From Strigamia acuminata (lineage: Eukaryota > Arthropoda > Chilopoda > Geophilomorpha > Linotaeniidae): DNA of 64,000 nucleotides. A model generated the notes under the pieces. It searched no databases. It was not told the DNA's origin and saw only the letters and a program-made list of their open reading frames with translations. Position numbers and translations under genes: made by a program. This document shows positions 45,492 through 58,779 of this stretch, in pieces. Numbering within the stretch: the first letter of the stretch is position 1; every line of letters begins with the position of its first letter. Location: NCBI GenBank assembly GCA_949358305.1, contig OX442319.1, positions 9,238,001 to 9,302,000 of the forward strand, given 5' to 3'.

Positions 45492-47322
45492 ATGCCGCGC
45501 GTTTTTCTTATCAAGAAACACTTTGGGAGTGGGTCGGTTACTAAGCCGAAAAGGTTCCGTGAGGATGGACCGGCGCCGATTACACCACAGAAACATCAAG
45601 GTAGGTTTTGGTTGTGTTTTGGAGTGCTTTAATTGGTTTTTAATTAATTATTATTTTTATTTTTTTTAATTTTAATTTTTTTTTGTACTTTACGAGGTTT
45701 TAAGTGGTTTTTCAATGTTTGGAAAGAAGGGTTTTTAATGTTTAAGATTTGGGCGAGGGTTTTTGGAATTGTTTTTTAATGTTTTAGAATATTTTGGTTC
45801 GATGGTTAAATTTTTTTTTTTTTTACTGATTTTTAGATTTTTGGGTTTTTAAATGATTTTCTAACATTTTGTCACATTGTAAACCACTGTTCAAACGTTT
45901 TAACACATTTTAAACTATTTTCAAACATTTTAACTCATTTTTTAAACTTTTTTCAAACATTTTTCGAACATTTAAGCAAATTTTAAACCATTTTTCAACA
46001 TGTTTCAACATTTTAAACAATTTTTCAACATTTTAAACAATTTTTCAACATTTTAAACAATTTTTCAAACATTTTAACACATTTTAAACCATTTTTCAAA
46101 CTTTTTAACACATTTTAAACCATTTTTCAAACTTTTTAACACATTTGAAATCATTTTTCAAACATTTTTCAAACATTTTTCACACATTTAAAACCATTTT
46201 TCAAACAATTTTGAATTTGCAAGCGTAAAAATCCAAACATCGACAATTGATTTCTAACATGCCCTTTTCTTCCTACTTGCAGACGACTCATCCGACTCAA
46301 CCGATTATCACTCTAATCTCTACATTCCCCAAGATTTAACACCCCCGCGAACCCCATCGAACGACTCGATCACGACACCTCCACCAGGCGTCACGCTAAT
46401 CACTCGCACCGACCTGCGAAACAACGAACTTCTCTCACCGACCATCTCCGAACCCCTCAACCTAAACACAACCGCTTCCACCTGGCCCAAAGCCATGGTG
46501 CCCCCATACCTCCCTTTCAACTTCCAATCCCTTTATTCCACCTTCCCTCAACCCACCACCTCGCCCGACTTCTACACCCAACTCTACCCAGTTGCCCTAC
46601 CCCAAAGGGCCGCCTTACCCGCCGAACAACCTTCCTACAACGCCGCCCGAGACGCCTCGCCCCTCAAAAAACCGGAGCCCCTAACTCCGCTACCTGTCAA
46701 CGCCAACAACGGCAACGACAACGTCTCCTCCTACCTCTACCGAATGTGGTACTCGAGGGCCGAGAGCAAGATGGAGCCCCTCAACAGTGCCCCGGCGACC
46801 CCCAATTCGGAAACCGGCGACACCACAGTGGACCTCAAGAAGCGCGGGGGGCGCGAGGCCCCCCGCTACCAGTGCTCGGACTGCAGCAAGAGTTATTCGA
46901 CCATGAGCGGGCTGAGTAAACACCAACAGTTCCACTGCGTGACGCAGGCCAAGAAATCGTTCGGATGCAAATATTGCGACAAGGTTTACGTGTCGCTCGG
47001 TGCGCTGAAGATGCACATAAGGACTCACACGCTGCCGTGTAAGTGCAAGCTGTGCGGGAAAGCCTTCTCGAGGCCGTGGCTGCTGCAGGGGCATGTGCGC
47101 ACGCATACGGGGGAGAAGCCGTTCGCGTGTCAACATTGTAATCGAGCGTTTGCTGACCGGTCGAATTTGAGGGCGCATTTGCAGACGCATTCGGATGTTA
47201 AGAAGTATTCGTGTAAGAGTTGTAGTAAGACTTTTTCGCGGATGTCGTTGTTGCTTAAGCATGAGGATGGAGGGTGTTCGGGGGCGAAGGATGATGGGAT
47301 GATGACGCAAGTGCCTCGATAG
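45492..47322 (+). CDS. sna/esg: Snail-family zinc-finger repressor, Snail/Escargot class, 2 exons
   Basis: Transcriptional repressor of the Snail superfamily, which binds CAGGTG E-boxes and acts in mesoderm, neuroblasts and epithelial-mesenchymal transitions. Exon 1 (45492-45600) ends with one base that joins exon 2 (46283-47322), giving 382 aa. The protein starts with a SNAG repression peptide, MPRVFLIKK, which fixes the start. A Pro-Gln-Asp-Leu-Thr near residue 50 fits a CtBP-binding motif. The Pro/Thr/Asn-rich middle is unstructured. Five zinc fingers follow: YQCSDC…HC, FGCKYC…[26 protein letters not shown]…H, and a last C2HC finger ending HEDGGC. TLPCKC and FSRMSLL separate it from the Scratch class. 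The fingers look closest to Escargot, but orthology among Snail, Escargot and Worniu needs a tree. The intron holds an array. Confidence 0.95.
45860..46210. repeat. Degenerate array in the Snail-family gene intron
   Basis: Repeated TTTTAAACCATTTTTCAAAC and TTTAACACATT variants with a period of roughly 20-31 bp. Confidence 0.85.
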
Positions 47323-47844
47323 TTTTTTTTGGGGGTTTTGATTGGTGGGAGAGATTTGTATATTTGTATTTTGAGGATTTTTACACTTTTATATAAGATG
47401 GATATTTTTTTTTTTTTTTTTTGATGTTTGGGATTTTTATATCTCGATTTTTGCACGTGCCAAATGGATTTTTTTTTGTAAGGAATCAGGATTGTTGTTG
47501 CCTGGTTTTTGTTTGGATTTTGAATGTATTTATGGATTTTTAATTTTTTTTTTAGTTGTTTTTGATTTTTGATTTTTCATGTGCCTTTCTTTCGCTCATC
47601 CGATTGCTAGTCAACTTTATAAATACATGATTGCATTAAATGTTTTTTTTTTTATTATTATTATGATTATTATTTTTATTATATGATTATAAAACACGTT
47701 GCCTTAAGCTTGTATTATACGAAAATATATATATATGTATATGAAAGTGCTGTTTTTAGTTTTTGACACCTCGATTTTTCAGAGGGGAAAGCAAAAATAA
47801 ATTTTTCTCACTTATTTTCAAAAAGTAACTAAAGTTTGTCTATT
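47323..47844. other. 3' UTR and downstream flank of the Snail-family gene
   Basis: Strongly G+T-rich at first, then AT-rich. AATAAA near 47794 is a possible polyadenylation signal. Confidence 0.45.
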
Positions 47845-48200
47845 TTTCCGTCAACAAAAATTTTAATCAATTTTCAAACAACAAAAATTTTAACCGATTT
47901 TCAAACAACAAAAATTTGCACAATTTCCAAAAAAAAATTTGCCGATTTTTAAAAAACCAAAAATTTGCTCAATTTTCAAAGAAAAAAAATTTGCCCAACT
48001 TTCAAAAAACCAAAATTTGCCCAATTTTCAACCCAAATTTGCCTATTTTTAAAAACCAAAAATTTGTCCAATTTTTAAAAAAACAAAATTTGTCCAATTT
48101 TTAAAAACCAAAACTTTATTCAATTATTTTAAAAACCAAAAATTTGTCCAACTTTAAAAAAAAAAATTTGTCCAATTTTCAAAAACCAAAAAAATAACCA
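47845..48200. repeat. Degenerate array, AAAAATTTGCCCAATTTTCA units
   Basis: Units of about 25-30 bp with variable A runs. Confidence 0.88.
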
Positions 48201-48529
48201 ATTTTAATGACATTAATATCGTCCAAAACTACAAACAATAAATCAAAAACCATAAACCTTTCGATAATCTCCAGTTTGATTTATTATTCCTAGTTTGGGC
48301 GCCATTAATGTCATTAAAATCATTTTATTACTACCACAAAGAAACTGCGCATCCATTTTTATTTTACCTTAAAATTTTATTAAAACTTTTTTTTTACAGG
48401 AAGTAAAAGTAAATTTTCTCACTTTTATTCCAAAAAAAAAACCGAACGAACTTGGTCATTACTCATTTCTTTGAAAAATTTCCTTTTTAAAAAAAAAAAT
48501 TAAAAATTAATAAACAAAAAAAAATTGAG

Positions 48530-48800
48530 GTAATGACAACTCATCCTCGTGCAGGACGCGTGCACACCTGTTTCCAACACCGTGTATCTGGTCCAGGTGC
48601 TCGAATATACCTGCCCACCAGAGCGAGGCTCAATTCACCTTGCACCGACCAATCCTGTTCAGCTTTGCTCAAGCTTGAACGACGCATGCACAACGTACCC
48701 ATTTTTCTCCTCATGAGTGAGCATACCTGTCCATCAAAAACACCTGGAAAATGAAAAAATAACCCTTGAACTCAGGTGCAATGTTAACACTAAGCCTATA
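48530..48800. promoter_or_regulatory. E-box cluster downstream of the Snail-family gene
   Basis: CACCTG/CAGGTG at 48565, 48594, 48741 and 48773 within 214 bp, in a GC-richer island 1.2 kb past the stop codon. A candidate regulatory module. Confidence 0.35.
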
Positions 48801-49099
48801 CCTTCAAAATCCAATCAAATAAATTGTCTAAAATTAATTAACACTATTTTTTATAACCAAAATTTATTGAACAACAGTCAACACAATTCCAGATTGCTGC
48901 CCCTTGGCTGCGCTGCACGGCTCCCACAGAAAACACCAGAAAAAAAAAATTTAAAATAAGCATTTACGACAAAAACAATTTCAGTAATTAATTTTGGACG
49001 TCAATCAGTATGCGACGTGAATATTTAAATTTTCAATAAAAAAAAAAATATTTTAGATTTTTTTTTTTAAATTTAAAAATTATTTTTAGAAAATTAAAT

Positions 49100-50040
49100 T
49101 TGCTCTTTATGGTTTTGTCCAGCTAATTTGTTAATCCAAGCCTTAATCGCGTCACGTATTTTGCGCACGCGCAGGACAATGTGTAGGGAGGATGAGTTGT
49201 ATGTAATTAATTTTAGGAGGCCACGCGTCCAAGCTCATTCGCGCGCGTGCGTCGAATGATAGCCTCAGACTCTTTTCCCTTGCCAGACCCCAATTATGCC
49301 TTCAGGTGGGATTTTTGTGTTCCACCTGCCTCGAAACTTCATCACAAAAATATAAAAAAAAATATATATATATTTAAAAAAAAATAAAATAAAAAAAAAA
49401 TTCACCTTTTTCATTTTGAAAAAAAAAATTTTTTTCAAACTTTTTTTTAATTCAAACAACAAAAAAAAAATAAAACAAAATAAATCCTCATTTTAATTAA
49501 ATTATGATGTTCTAATACCATTAATCACTCCCAATTCAACTTTTTTCCCCTCCACTCCCAACATTTTTTACCATCATTAAAATTTCATCACCACTTCTCA
49601 AAAACACTCACAAAATCCCAAAAAGCAATGCAGCAAAGCCCCAACCCACTCATTCCAATTAATCCAACAACAAATTAATTAAAAACCCCCCAAAAAAAAA
49701 AAAAAAAAAAAAATCCACCACTTTTACTTAAAACTCAACGAAAAACATCCAAATAAAACCCAACCCAACCCCCCTTAATCCCCACATCCTCCCCTAAACT
49801 CAACTGACGCACCACCCCAAACCAAACACCACCGCTTACACCTGCCTTCCACCCAGTCCCAAACAACCCCACAACTCCCACAACACCAAAAAACAACCCA
49901 TTCCACCTGGCAACATCACCCAAACCCAATTCCCCCCATTAAAACGCTTGAAAACCCCAATCCGACAGATGGCGCAATACGCTGCGATGACTCCGATGAT
50001 TACAATCCACCAAAACGAAACAAACCGACGACCAACCAAA
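49100..50040. other. GC-rich island followed by a long A+C-rich stretch
   Basis: E-boxes at 49303, 49323, 49839 and 49914. 49,500-49,970 is almost devoid of G on the plus strand. No gene is supported. Confidence 0.4.
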
Positions 50041-50680
50041 CCTATATGGGAAACCTCGGGAAACCTGCAAGTCGCGGCGCCACCAAGGGGCATCTCAGGG
50101 GCTTGGGAACCGGGGGGGATCCTTTCTGAATACTAGACGAGTGATAAATAGAGCCGGCACCCAAAACCAGTTGTGGAAGAAGAACTTGGGGGGTGGGGAG
50201 GCGAGGTGGAAGCCCTCCTTTACGCCCAAGACCCCATTCTGCAGCATACCGCCGACTTGAGTCACAATGATCCCCAGAAGCTCGTGGTCCACGTGGATTG
50301 GGGGTCGCGCACACTGCCTGACACGCGACCCCTGCCTTAGCCCAACCTGTTGCTAACCCCCTTCTTGTGTGCCGGTTGCTAGGGGCAACTGCGTTTCCTA
50401 GTCGGGACCCTAGAGCCCATTCTCTTGACTTATGGTGGGAAAAGAAAAGAACGTGTGGCGTTTTCCTTTTCCTCACGTCTTGCAATGCCGTTCACACGCG
50501 CTCGAAACCGGGGGCAGTCATCGCTCATGTTGCAAATCCCGATCAAAAGTATCGAGTCACGTCACGGACACGGCCGAACGTGACGTCGTTAATAAAAAGC
50601 GGGCGAGTCGAGGTTTTCACACTGCTTAATGCCGCGCACAATGCTGAGTCGGGGGGAAATACGGAATGGCATTCCTGGAG
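50040..50680. other. GC-rich island with long minus-strand open frames, function unknown
   Basis: Minus-strand frames of 147 codons (50485-50042) and about 70 codons (ending 50095) overlap. Neither shows a domain that I recognise or a supported splice structure. Confidence 0.35.
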
Positions 50681-50834
50681 GTTCTTATGTGATGGCGGAT
50701 TTGATGCAATTGAAATTCGGTGTGAAAATGTTTTGGTTGCAGTTGGAATACGAAGAACTGGCTTTAAATTCTTAAAATTGGGTTTAAATAGTCAAGACTC
50801 AAGGGTTTTAAATAATTGGGATTGGTTTGAAATA

Positions 50835-51245
50835 GTTGGAAATTGGCTTAAATCAATTGAAAATTGACTTGAATCAATTGGTAATTGGGTTAAATCAATT
50901 AAAATTGGCTTCAACTAATCGAAAAGTGGCTTAAATCAATTGAAAAGTGGCTTAAATCAATTGAAATTGGCTTCAATTAATTGAAAATCAGCTTAAATCA
51001 ATTGAAAAGTGGCTTCAATCAATTGAAAAGTGGCTTCAATCAATTGAAAAGTGGCTTCAATCAATTGAAATTGGCTTTAATCGATTGAAAATCAGCTTAA
51101 ATCAATTAAAAATTGGCTTAAATCAATTGAAATTGGGTTAAATCAATTAAAATTGGCTTCAACTAATTGAAAAGTCGCTAAAATCAATTGAAAAGTGGCT
51201 TAAATCAATTGAAATTGGCTTAAATCAATTTAAAATTGGCTTGAA
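50835..51245. repeat. 21-bp tandem array A
   Basis: About 19 units, core AATCAATTGAAAAGTGGCTT. Confidence 0.95.
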
Positions 51246-51254
51246 TCAATTGAA

Positions 51255-51620
51255 ACGCTTAAATATTGACTCTAAACAGTTAAAAATTGGCTCTAAACAG
51301 TTAAAAATTGGCTCTAAACAGTTAAAAATTGACTCTAAACAGTTAAAAATTGGCTCTAAACAGTTAAAAATAGCTTTAAATTGTTAAAAACGGCTCTTAA
51401 TAATTAAAAATTGGCTCTAAACAGTTAAAAATTGGCTCTAAACAGTTAAAAATTGGCTCTAAACAGTTAAAAATTGGCTCTAAACAGTTAAAAATTGGCT
51501 CTAAACAGTTAAAAATTGGCTCTAAACAGTTAAAAATTGGCTCTAAACAGTTAAAAATAGCTTTAAATTGTTAAAAACGGCTCTAAATAATTAAAAATTA
51601 TCTTGAAACAGCTAAAACAG
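51255..51620. repeat. 21-bp tandem array B
   Basis: About 17 units, core AAACAGTTAAAAATTGGCTC. It directly abuts array A, with the same period and a shared TTGGCT. Confidence 0.96.
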
Positions 51621-51629
51621 TTGAAATTT

Positions 51630-52160
51630 TCTCCAAACAGTGATGTAAATCCACACACAACATTACACTTTCACGGCTTTCGAACCAAAGAATATTCAAT
51701 ATTGAATTTCTGATTTTGATTCGAAGCCGGAAGCATTTTTAGCGCCATATATTTGCAAAGAAGAGAAGTAAGGTCAGACTATTATGAATTGCTTTGTGGT
51801 TAAATGGTCTCTTGAAACTGGGAGGAAATATGGGACGAGTCACAAAGAAGGGGATGCCATGATTCCTCTTCCCTGTTTTTTTCCTTCTCTTCTCTCTCGG
51901 CTATACATTCAAAGGAGGGAGAAAGGAGGAAAGAAGGTTTGCACCTACAGACCTAGATTTCCTCCATGGCACTATGCACACCTGAATGGTAGGAGTAACC
52001 GTGTTTACCGCCCAACGTGACGGACGTCTGTCCCGTAAAAAATAAGAAGCTAGTCTATGAATTATGCTGCGTAGTTGAGTTATTCGAGCGGAAAAGAGAT
52101 TTTTGTGTTGCAATTTTGGATAGTTTTAAGATGTTTCATTTTATTTGCTGTATAAATTAA
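51630..52160. other. Intergenic island, no supported gene
   Basis: One E-box at 51979; short unsupported frames only. Confidence 0.4.
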
Positions 52161-52324
52161 TGTTTTAAAAGTAAAGAGTTTGAAAATACTGTTAAAACGG
52201 CTGTTTATAGCTAAAAGTGGTTTTTAATAACTAAAATGGCTAAAATTGACAATTAAAAGTGCCTTTTGACTACTAAAAGTGGTTTTGACAACCAAAACTG
52301 GCTTTTAATAGCTAAACAATTATT

Positions 52325-52450
52325 TTATTCAGCTAAAAATGCATTTTTATCAGCAAAAATGCATTTTTATCAGCAAAAATGCATTTTTATCAGCAAAAAT
52401 GCATTTTTATTAGCAAAAATGCATTTTTATCAGCAAAAATGCAGTTTTAA
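52325..52450. repeat. 20-bp tandem array within degenerate repeats
   Basis: Six units of GCATTTTTATCAGCAAAAAT, with degraded GCTAAAAATGG-type copies from 52,160 to 52,870. Confidence 0.93.
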
Positions 52451-52879
52451 CAAATAAAATGGCTCTGTAACAGCTAAAAATAGATTGTTAACAGCTAAAA
52501 ATGGGTTGTTAACAGCTGAAAATTGTTTTTAGCAGCTGAAAATAGCTTTTAGCAGCTGAAAATAGTTTTAAACAGTTTTAAATATTTTTTATTTTATTTT
52601 AAGTTGCTTTAAATACCTAAAAATAATTTTCAAAACTTAAAAGTAATTTTTAATACTGAAAAGTAATTTTAACCTGTTGTGAGCATCTGAAAATAGTTAC
52701 AAACTGTTAAAACTGGCCTTAAACAATTACAACGGGCCTTAAACAATTAAAACTGCTGTTAAACAATTAAAACTTGCCTGAAACGGTTAAACCTAACTTC
52801 AAACAGTGAAAAATAGCTTTAACTGGTTAAAGATTGTTAAAATAATAGTTTAAACGCCGTTAAATCCGTCAAAAACTTT

Positions 52880-53530
52880 GTAATTTACTACCACTTCTTT
52901 GTACATCAATTGAAATAAACTCCAGTACCGCTATGCGAATTACAATCTCAGTTTACAAGTATTTAGTGTAAATGAACCCCGACAGCAGCCATTAGTATGT
53001 GAACGAGGCCCAAAACCGGTTTGTTTACATTTACACGTGTCTACTAAATTGTTTGTTTACATTTCAAATTATAAAATTTTCCTTTCCTTTTAATTTATTT
53101 AAAAAAATAAAAAGTAAAAAACCCATTTGACGAAGCGAATAATAAATTTGGCCACTTTCCTTTCTTATTCGTACAAGTATTACCTTCTTCTCAAGTAGTT
53201 GTAGCTATTTATTATCGCAGCACCTGTCGGGCGAATTTCATGGCACCAGAATGACAGCAGTGCAATACCAACCTCACAGGGAGGACAAAAAGCACGCATG
53301 GGGGGGTTCCACTTACTTTGTCACTACTCTCCTGTCATCCATTTGCAAGGAAAAAGTGCCACGTTTTAAAGGTTTTTACACTTTTAAATGCTCGACCATT
53401 AAAAACATTTAAACTCCCCAGCTATTTCGCCCTAAAAGGATGTAAATAAAGGGGAAAAAAGTGGAATTTTTGTTTAAAATTAATTTGAATGATGATTTTG
53501 GAACTTTTGTGTGTTGTTGTAAAGTAAAAA
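52880..53530. other. Intergenic DNA, no supported gene
   Basis: One E-box at 53221 in a GC-richer segment. Confidence 0.4.
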
Positions 53531-53539
53531 TTAGAGTTT

Positions 53540-54180
53540 TGAAAGTCACTTTTGGGGAATATTTGTCTATTGAAAGCCACTTTTGGGGAATATTTGACTT
53601 TTAAAAATCATTTTTGGGGAATATTTGTCTATTGAAAGCCACTTTTGAGGAATATTTGACTTTTAAAAACAACTTTTGGGAAATATTTCATTTTTAAAAG
53701 TCACTTTTGTAAAAAATTCAATTTTTAAAAGCCACTTTTGAAGAAAATTTAATTCTTAAAAGCAATTTTTGAGTTAAAATCCGACTTTTAAAAGCAATTT
53801 TTGATTACATTTCGACTTTTAAAAGCAATTTTAGGTAAATTTCGACTTTAAAAAGTAATTTTTGAGTAAAATTCGATTTTTAAAAGCAATTTCAAGTAAA
53901 ATTCGATTTTTAAAAGCAATTTTCAAGTAAAATTCGATTTTTAAAAGCAATTTTAGGTAAATTTCGACTTTAAAAAGTAATTTTTGAGTAAAATTCGATT
54001 TTTAAAAAGCAATTTTCAAGTAAAATTCGATTTTTAAAACCAATTTTCAAGTAAAATTCTGTTTTTAAAAGCAATTTCAAGTAAAATTCGATTTTTAAAA
54101 GCAATTTATAAGTAAAATTCTGTTTTAAAAAGCAATTTTCAAGTAAAATTCCATTTTTAAAAGCACTTTTCGAGTAAAAC
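53540..54180. repeat. 31-bp tandem array
   Basis: Core AAAAGCAATTTTCAAGTAAA, best preserved at 53,870-54,130. Confidence 0.93.
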
Positions 54181-54309
54181 TCAACATCCCAAACCCATTT
54201 GTTAGTAAACTTCAACTTCTATCGACCACTTTTGATCAAAATTCCACTTTTACAGCCCATCCTTAACCGAAATTCGACTTTAGCATCCACTCTCAGTGAA
54301 TTCAAATTG

Positions 54310-55290
54310 CTGTCTCACTTTCAAATATGCAATGATTGATGGCTGTGCAGTGGCGAGCAGCTGGTGAGTTACTTTTTCCATTTTTTTTTCAACTGATTTT
54401 CACTTGCTCCACTGAACAGTAAGTTTCACAGAGACTTGCGTGCGACCATGTTTGGACGAGTCAAGCGCATGTCTTTTGTGCCCACGTCGCTGTCCCTCTT
54501 AACGGGAGCAATTGCTCGTGCATTTGTGCACAATGAACAAGTGGAGCCTGGGAAAACCAAGGCGAACACCCGCGTCAAGACATCAATCCTTATCTCTGCC
54601 CCCTTGATTGCTAATTTCAAGCTGCCACGTCCACTTTGCGTCCTCCAAAATCCACAATCTGTGTCTGCGCAACCCAAAACGCCACCAAAATCGCCATTTT
54701 CTTCCACTGGGACGCGTTTTTCCGCATTCAAATTCGTGTTTGGTAATTTTTCAACTTAAATTTATAGGGTTGAGGCTTTGGAAAGTATTCATCTGAGATA
54801 TTATCATTGGAAACCCCTTGGTATAGTTGCTATTCAAGTTTGAGTGAGGAAGTAGAACATGCACTGCACCTGGCTCTGGACGTGCTTTAGCTGCAAACCT
54901 GTTGAGCAACATGTAAGAGTGTGCTCCCCAAGTGTCACCTGTGATGTGAAATTCTTGGAACAATGTGAAATTGTGGAATTTGAGCACACGCGCCGATTAG
55001 AGTGTCTGGGTTTGCTAATGGCTCCATTTGGTGGATTAAAGAAAAATTCTGTATTTTTTCATTTTGTTCACACGTATCGGTGTGTTGTTTTGTATTGATT
55101 CGTTGTTTTGTGCGCTGATTGGATGATAGTGATCACGCGTCATGCATTGCTTGTTAACTAAGCATGTTTGTTACTGGGTGTGGTCCCAGAATTCAGTGGG
55201 GATATGTTATGTGGCGCCGTCGGTGGCAAAACGCACTGAATTTGTGGATACGTGTCCTTGTTATCGTTGGGTCATGATGGTAGTTAGAGA
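54310..55290. other. GC-richer island, no supported gene
   Basis: E-boxes at 54867 and 54936. A plus-strand open frame at 54436-54759 has no recognisable motif or splice context. Confidence 0.35.
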
Positions 55291-55559
55291 GAGATATGGT
55301 GTTTGAGGGATGGATTTTTTTGGGTGTTTTAAAAGAAGGGTTTTTATAATTGGTTTAAAGTTTGTTCAAGTTTTCTTTAAATTGCTTTGTAGCTTACTTC
55401 AAACTTACTTCAGATTATTCTGTTAATTTTCCTCAAATTTTCTTTAGATTAATCTGGGAACTTGCTTCAAACTATTCTTCAAAGTTTCTTTAAGGTTTCT
55501 TGAGGGTTTCTTCAAAGTGATACTAAAATTTCACGTAAATGTCATCAAAATGTTATCAA

Positions 55560-56290
55560 AATTCATCAAAAAAGTTATCAAAATTTTACGAAAGTGTTAC
55601 CAAAATTCCGCCAAAATATTACTAAATTTTGACCAAAATGGAACTAAACTTTCGCAAAAATATTACCAAAATTTCACCAAAATAGTACCAAAATTTCTGC
55701 AAAATTTCATCAAAATTTCTGCAAAATTTCATCAAAATTTCATCAAAATTTCATCAAAATTTCATCAAAATTTCATCAAAATTTCATCTAAATTTCATCT
55801 AAATTTCATATAAATTTCATCTAAATTTCCCAAAATTTCATCCAAATTTCATCTAAATTTCCCAAAATTTCATCAAAATTTCCCAAAATTTCATCAAAAT
55901 TTCCCAAAATTTCATCAAAATTTCCCAAAATTTCATCAAAATTTCCCAAAATTTCATCAAAATTTCCCAAAATTTCATCAAAATTTCCCAAAATTTCATC
56001 AAAATTTTCCAAAATTTCATCAAAATTTCCCAAAATTTCATCAAAATTTCCCAAAATTTCATCAAAATTTCCCAAAATTTCATCAAAATTTCCCAAAATT
56101 TCATCAAAATTTCCCAAAATTTCATCAAAATTTCCCAAAATTTCATCAAAATTTCCCAAAATTTCACCAAAACTTCCCAAAATCTCATCTAAATTTCCCA
56201 AAAATTCATCTAAATTTCCCAAAAATTCATCTAAATTTCCCAAAATTTCATCACAATTTTATCACGATGTCATCGTAATTTCATCACAAT
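55560..56290. repeat. 21-bp tandem array
   Basis: About 30 units, core AAAATTTCATCAAAATTTCC, nearly uniform at 55,860-56,170. Long minus-strand frames across it are repeat translations. Confidence 0.97.
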
Positions 56291-56679
56291 TTCACCAAGA
56301 TGCCACCACAGTCCCACAAACCCTTCCCACTCAACCCACCAAATCCCCAACCAAACCAACATCCTCAAACAACTCAAAACCCCATTCCCCAAACCCAAAA
56401 AAAACCCAAAACCTCCCGTCAATTAACCCTAACAAAATTACAACATCACAACAAACCAAACACCAACCACCAGCTGTCGCTACCAACACCCTTTCCACCT
56501 ACAGCGCACCAACCAGGAACCAACAAACCGCCCTGGGTCGATACAAACATTTCACTAGCAAGAAATAAAGATATCTTCCAAAGGGCAACATCAAGACGGT
56601 CACGGTTTAAACAGCAAATTGCTACCCTCACTCCATCACACACGCAGCATGCCCATCCTTTAACGGCACCCCATCTGTT

Positions 56680-58220
56680 ACACTACGGAACCGCATAGGG
56701 TGCATTGGAGGGGGTTGGAGAGCACGTGCTCAAAAACCAACGTTTCCGAGGGAGAAAAAAGAAAAAATGTAAAAGAAAATTTTTGTTTGGCTTCACACTG
56801 AGTAACATGAGTTTATTTTTCCTTTTCCGACACATGCTTTCAAACGTCTGATTACCCAGCTTGCATCTGTCCACTAGAGTCATTAGTGGACGTTTTGTTG
56901 GCGTCTCTTTTACCACACCTGGTGTGTTAATGGTGAAATAAAAATCCAGTCTCATCCTCTGTGGTCGAGAAACCATAGTGGACTGCAGATGGTTGGGATT
57001 TTTTTTTGTTTCTTTTTAGGTTTTGTTTACAATGTGGAGAACGTTAAATTTTATAGTTAATCGTCAGAGCAGGTGTGTGTATCAATAAATGAATTACGGT
57101 TAAATACTGGTGGAGATAAGTGTTGGCAAATGGTTTCTGAGGATTTATTGGGTTTTATGGGGAAGTTTGGATTTTTTTTTTTGGAGGAATTGAGGTTTTT
57201 GAATTTCGACGGAGAATTGCTTTAGTCTCGGCGGGAGGAGGCGAGGCTCAGTCGGCTTAGATGAAAACCGTTCGCCGTGTAAAATTTTAATTTAAAAAAA
57301 AAAATTTTTTCAAAAGAAATTTTTATTAGAAAACAGTAAAATTTTATCTTAAAATAATGTTCTTCAATAAAAGTAATAAATAATAAAATAAACTCCAATA
57401 TTACAACATTACAATTTACACGGAGAATTCATTTCACTTCTACCGGATGCAAAGCACCTTCCACGGCATAGAAGCCGACCGTTCACCGTCCAAACATTAT
57501 CACCAACCAAACTCGTGTTTTTTCCAAAAATATAACGCCCAATCACGCAATATCAACCTAAAACCTCATTTTCATTAAAAAAACACCATAAACTCGACCA
57601 ATTTCAACAAAATCCAACCACACAATTTCCACGACAAAATCCCCCACCTCCACCGGACCAAACCCCACTTCCCTCCGCATCAACAACACCAAATCTCCGC
57701 ACTTTTTATTCCTCCCAAAAACCAAAATTCCCTTGATGATAATCACAGTCTAGACACAGGCCCGTACGACACATAAACTCTTGATGAATTGCATCTGCCA
57801 CTTCATTGAGAAAAACTTCGGGCATTCCGAAAGATGAAAAGGTTCCCTGCCCCCCACGAAAAACAATGAATTCAAAAGGGACTCGTCAGGCGCAGATGGC
57901 GGCACGGAGACCCGAAAGCCGCGGCCATTGTAACGGCGCGTGCAGCCACATCTGTGTGCACCCAACCACGCACCCGTTGTCACGACAACCGTACACACAC
58001 GCGGCAGGTGATGTGTTGCAAACTTTTAACGTTTTCTCTCCGGTAAAGTTTAATTCTTCTTTTTCTTCTCGGGCCCCCGCACCACCCACACGACACGTTT
58101 TTTCGAGCAGGTGTTGGCGCGCCATAAAACTGCCACGTGATCAGGGTGTTGTATGGTGATGGACGATTTAATCAGGATCTTCCACCCTCGTCCTTTCCCC
58201 TGTTGTTTGTCGTGATTTCC
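56680..58220. other. Two GC-richer islands, no supported gene
   Basis: E-boxes at 56916 (dyad CACACCTGGTGTG), 57070, 58005 and 58108. Between them lies G+T-rich, then A+C-rich DNA. Confidence 0.35.
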
Positions 58221-58319
58221 CGCCGTGAGTTTTTAATTAAAGAGAATAAATATCAATCCGAATAAAAGTGATTTGGGTTTCGTGGAAAGAGAGTTTGGAT
58301 TGGATTCGCGGGTCGTCTT

Positions 58320-58770
58320 TTAAGCCTATGGATGTAATCGTTGGTACGGTAATCGGTTGGGGACATTTTTAATTGTTTGAATGTAAATAAAATGTAAATA
58401 AAATGATTTTGTTGGGGTTTTTGAGGTGTGGAGGTGATTTTTGACTGTCTGTAGGTGTTTTATAAGTATTTATTGGTACGGTAGTCAATTGTGGACATCT
58501 TTATTCAGTTTAAACACTTTTGTAGTATTTGGAATTGTAAATAAACAGATTTGAGCAGATTTCTGAATGTTTTTACATATTTATCAGTATGGTAGTCGAT
58601 TTAATTCGTGTAAACGTTGTAAAAATGTAAATAAATGTAAATAAACGAAATTTGATTGTTGTTTTTTCCGTGATTTAAGATTTTGAATTTCTAAATGTGT
58701 TTTTAAATATTTCTTGGTACGGTAGCCGATTGGTAACATAAAAATTGTAAATAAATAAAAAAAAAAAAAA
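58320..58770. repeat. Decayed direct repeat of about 110-130 bp, four copies
   Basis: TTGGTACGGTAGTCGATT-like strings recur at about 58342, 58474, 58585 and 58716, each followed by GTAAATAAA-type sequence. Confidence 0.7.
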
Positions 58771-58779
58771 GATTTCATG

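Noticed and set aside
54436-54759. 107-codon plus-strand frame in a GC-richer island.
   Set aside because: No recognisable motif, no splice support, and overlapping open frames on the other strand.
55821-56243. 140-codon minus-strand frame with a periodic Gly-Asn-Phe-Asp-Glu protein.
   Set aside because: It is a translation of the 21-bp array. A period divisible by three leaves several frames open.
57806-58159. 117-codon plus-strand frame.
   Set aside because: Composition reflects the GC island, and an opposite-strand frame of similar length is open. There is no motif.
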